Below the pieces are notes generated by a model, which had not been told where the DNA came from, ran no database searches, and was given only the letters and a program-made list of their open reading frames with translations. A stretch of DNA of 64,000 nt from Desulfobacteraceae bacterium. GTDB lineage: Bacteria; Desulfobacterota; Desulfobacteria; Desulfobacterales; Desulfosarcinaceae. A program made the translations under genes and the position numbers. This document shows, in pieces, positions 62,198 to 64,000 of the stretch. Within the stretch, counting starts at the first letter, position 1; each line of letters opens with the position of its first letter. The stretch spans positions 124,001 to 188,000 of the forward strand of contig QZKV01000065.1 in NCBI GenBank assembly GCA_003599575.1, read 5' to 3'.

Positions 62198-62935
62198 ATG
62201 CACCTTACCTTCATTGGCTCGGGCGATGCCTTTGGCAGCGGCGGCCGGCTGAACACCTGCTTCCACGTGACAGGCCGGTCGGTCAACTTCCTGATCGATT
62301 GCGGCGCTTCATCCCTGATCGGCCTCAAGGCAAGAAAAGTTCCGCTCAACGAGATCCGGGCGATCTTTGTCACCCACTTTCACGCGGATCACTTCGGAGG
62401 CGTCCCGTTTTTCATGCTGGACGCGCAGTTTTATTCCAGGCGAACCCAGCCGCTGCTGATCGCGGGTCCTATAGGGCTGAAAAGCAGGTACGAGCACGTG
62501 ATGGAATCCTCTTTTCCCGGCTCGGCGGCTGCGAAACCAAAGTTCGACCTCTTTCTTGTCGAGCTCGCCGCCGGCCGGCAAACCCGGGTGGCAGGGGTCG
62601 ACGTCAAGCCGTATCAGGCGCACCACGGCGCTCCGGGCGGGCCGTTTTTGTCTTACAGGTTCGAGGCGGAAGGCCGCTCGATCGCCTATAGCGGCGATAC
62701 GGAGTGGACGGACGGGTTGATCGCCGCGGCGGCGCAGGTCGATCTTTTTATCGCAGAGGCCTATTTTTTTGACAAGAAGGTGAAATTTCACCTGGACCTG
62801 CAGTCGCTGACCGATAAACTTCCCGCGATTCAGCCCAAGCGCCTGATCCTCACGCACATGAGCGATGACATGCTGCAGCGCGCGGCCGCCTTGCCCTATG
62901 AGACCGCCTTCGATGGAAAAAAAGTGGATTTTTAA
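62198..62935 (+). CDS. MBL-fold metallo-hydrolase, RNase Z-like
   Basis: The 245-residue protein begins LTFIGSGDAFGSGGRLNTCF, as in RNase Z/PhnP-like proteins. Its zinc motif is THFHADHFGG (HxHxDH, about residues 60-70). Later ligands fall in AHHGAPGGPFLSYRF, YSGDTEW and LILTHMSDD. Function could be phosphodiesterase, ribonuclease or lactonase. The start follows poor ribosome-site sequence (GCGAGGTCTGCGACC). It is not part of an evident operon. Confidence 0.88.
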   Translation: MHLTFIGSGDAFGSGGRLNTCFHVTGRSVNFLIDCGASSLIGLKARKVPLNEIRAIFVTHFHADHFGGVPFFMLDAQFYSRRTQPLLIAGPIGLKSRYEHVMESSFPGSAAAKPKFDLFLVELAAGRQTRVAGVDVKPYQAHHGAPGGPFLSYRFEAEGRSIAYSGDTEWTDGLIAAAAQVDLFIAEAYFFDKKVKFHLDLQSLTDKLPAIQPKRLILTHMSDDMLQRAAALPYETAFDGKKVDF

Positions 62936-63152
62936 GACCGACGACCCAGGCAGCGAGCGCATACCGTCTCCTGTCCCCTCTTCCCATACATGTCTTCCAC
63001 GCACAGGTCTACCTGATTGGTCTGGTCGATGAAGATAAATAAGTGCCCCTCGACAGACAGGTGATACACTTTTACTTTCTATAGTGCACTTCCATACGGA
63101 CGGACAGCAGAAGCCGGCCGGAAGACGCGGTACAAAAGGAGGATGATCTAAC

Positions 63153-63551
63153 ATGAAAAAGACATATGCCGGCAGCTGCCAGTGCGGAGCTGTCCGGTTT
63201 GAGTCCGATATCGATTTGGCTGAAGGCACGAGCAAGTGCAACTGCTCGATCTGCACCAAAACCAGGAACTGGAAAGCCATCGTAAAAGCCGATGCGTTCA
63301 GGCTGCTGGAGGGGGATGATGCTTTGACGGACTACCCGCATGGCGGCGTGCACCATTTCTTCTGCAACCGCTGCGGTGTACACCCCTTTGGGCGAGGCCG
63401 CATGGAGGAACTTGGTAGTGACTTCTATGCGATCAGCGTCGTATGCCTGGATAACGCCGCGCTTGAAGAGCTGGTGAAAGCTCCGGTCAGCTATCAAGAC
63501 GGCAGGAATGAAAACTGGGAGTCAGCGCCCGACGAAACCCGCCACCTTTAA
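63153..63551 (+). CDS. GFA/CENP-V-family zinc protein
   Basis: The 132-residue protein has the zinc-binding pattern GSCQCGAVRFE (residues 7-17), CNCSICTKTRNW and FFCNRCGVHPFGRG. These are the paired CxC/CxxC sites of the family named after glutathione-dependent formaldehyde-activating enzyme (S-hydroxymethylglutathione synthase). Its enzymatic role is doubtful in many members. The site AAAAGGAGGATGATCTAAC precedes the ATG. Confidence 0.88.
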   Translation: MKKTYAGSCQCGAVRFESDIDLAEGTSKCNCSICTKTRNWKAIVKADAFRLLEGDDALTDYPHGGVHHFFCNRCGVHPFGRGRMEELGSDFYAISVVCLDNAALEELVKAPVSYQDGRNENWESAPDETRHL

Positions 63552-64000
63552 GGGTTGCAAATCAAAGTTTGCATTCGGTCTTCCATGGCTTTTGGTAATT
63601 TTAGGCGGCGAGGTGTCGGTTCATTGAGGCCCAAGTCCGGCCTGCGGTTTTAGTCAGCCGCACTGCTGCTTTGCTAAAGCGAGTCATCCGTATCATCACA
63701 AATCAAGGCTCGACCCAACTTATCACATTGCAGGTTTGTCAGGGCACCTGAGATTTTTATAATGGGCTTGAACTGATCAGCCGGGAGGGGCTCACCGCCA
63801 AGTCAACGACTCCGCGCTGCACAGCCGATCATCGACAATGAAAAAGAGGGAAGTTAATAAGTTAAGGGCGTCCCCCTTTTGTGTATTTTGCTAATCTTTT
63901 TGTTTGAACTGAGGGCAATAACTGATATGGTCCGCGCCCATGGAACGAGCGAAGAATTACATACTGATTGATCACATACCTGTTGCCGTTGATTGTTACA
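63552..64000. other. End region with a repeat-element right end; no supported gene
   Basis: About 450 bp. At 63851-63875 lies a right end of the GGGACGCCC element (AAGTTAATAAGTTAAGGGCG). An ATG at 63940 opens a short frame (MERAKNYILIDHIPVAVDCY) that leaves the window; I cannot identify it and there is no ribosome site. Nothing else is visible. Confidence 0.5.
63851..63875. repeat. Right end of the GGGACGCCC repeat element (last copy)
   Basis: AAGTTAATAAGTTAAGGGCGTCCCC matches the right terminus of the complete element at 58746-58866. The left part is absent or degenerate. Confidence 0.7.

Overview
The window looks like a chromosomal segment of a strictly anaerobic, moderately GC-rich bacterium, most likely a Desulfobacterota (Desulfosarcina/Desulfatitalea-like) sulfate reducer. 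The reasons are a tungsten/molybdenum aldehyde:ferredoxin oxidoreductase homologue, many CoA-linked acid-degradation enzymes, a TAXI-type TRAP transporter, intergenic palindromic repeats, and evidence for selenocysteine use. The taxonomic call is inference: there is no rRNA or marker gene here.

Region 1 (1-13.8 kb) holds a partial ECF sigma factor divergent from a small secreted repeat protein, the ribosome-associated ABC-F ATPase EttA, and a minus-strand acyl-CoA operon. That operon runs TetR, acyl-CoA dehydrogenase, enoyl-CoA hydratase, HMG-CoA-lyase-like enzyme, XRE-cupin regulator, GalT/HIT-like protein. It has a recognisable promoter and operator. It is followed by a methionine sulfoxide reductase A whose catalytic residue is encoded by in-frame TGA (selenocysteine), a FecR/DUF6600-like exported protein, and panB.

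Region 2 (14-23.4 kb) is an accessory patchwork, mostly on the minus strand: cupin, truncated nucleotidyltransferase, methyltransferase, two DJ-1/PfpI proteins, HAD phosphatase, an AT-rich D-Ala-D-Ala ligase, a DUF1254/DUF1214 protein, an MFS transporter, and a duplicated palindromic repeat.

Region 3 (23.4-50.4 kb) is the functional centre. A branched-chain-type ABC transporter (LivGHMKF order G-H-M-K-F) leads into a Zn-alcohol dehydrogenase, an AOR-family oxidoreductase and an Fe-alcohol dehydrogenase. A second long gene string follows: succinyl-CoA-synthetase-like ligase (two subunits), HD protein, CitE-type lyase, ferredoxin, GntR regulator, succinate dehydrogenase/fumarate reductase (C-A-B), class I fumarase-like hydratase (alpha, beta), MmgE/PrpD, UspA, LUD protein, carboxymuconolactone-decarboxylase-like protein, and a second MmgE/PrpD. 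The last gene is interrupted by two TGA codons in the pattern TGA-x-TGA, followed by a perfect 7-bp hairpin; it is a candidate double-selenocysteine protein. Both transcription units start at the same unusual cluster of CGACAAT half-sites, so they are probably co-regulated by the encoded GntR protein. A convergent TAXI TRAP transporter may supply the substrate. The enzymes fit oxidation of a saturated dicarboxylate to an unsaturated acid, hydration, CoA activation and cleavage. Succinate to malyl-CoA, or methylsuccinate to citramalyl-CoA, would both fit; the true substrate is not shown by the sequence.

Region 4 (51-64 kb) has a PspA / YqiJ / YqiK (flotillin) membrane-maintenance module, gene remnants (DUF1287 tail, truncated metallo-beta-lactamase-fold gene, frameshifted MFS gene), a penicillin-acylase-family hydrolase, an MBL-fold hydrolase and a GFA-family protein. 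It is peppered with a short inverted-repeat element whose ends read GGGACGCCCTTAA.
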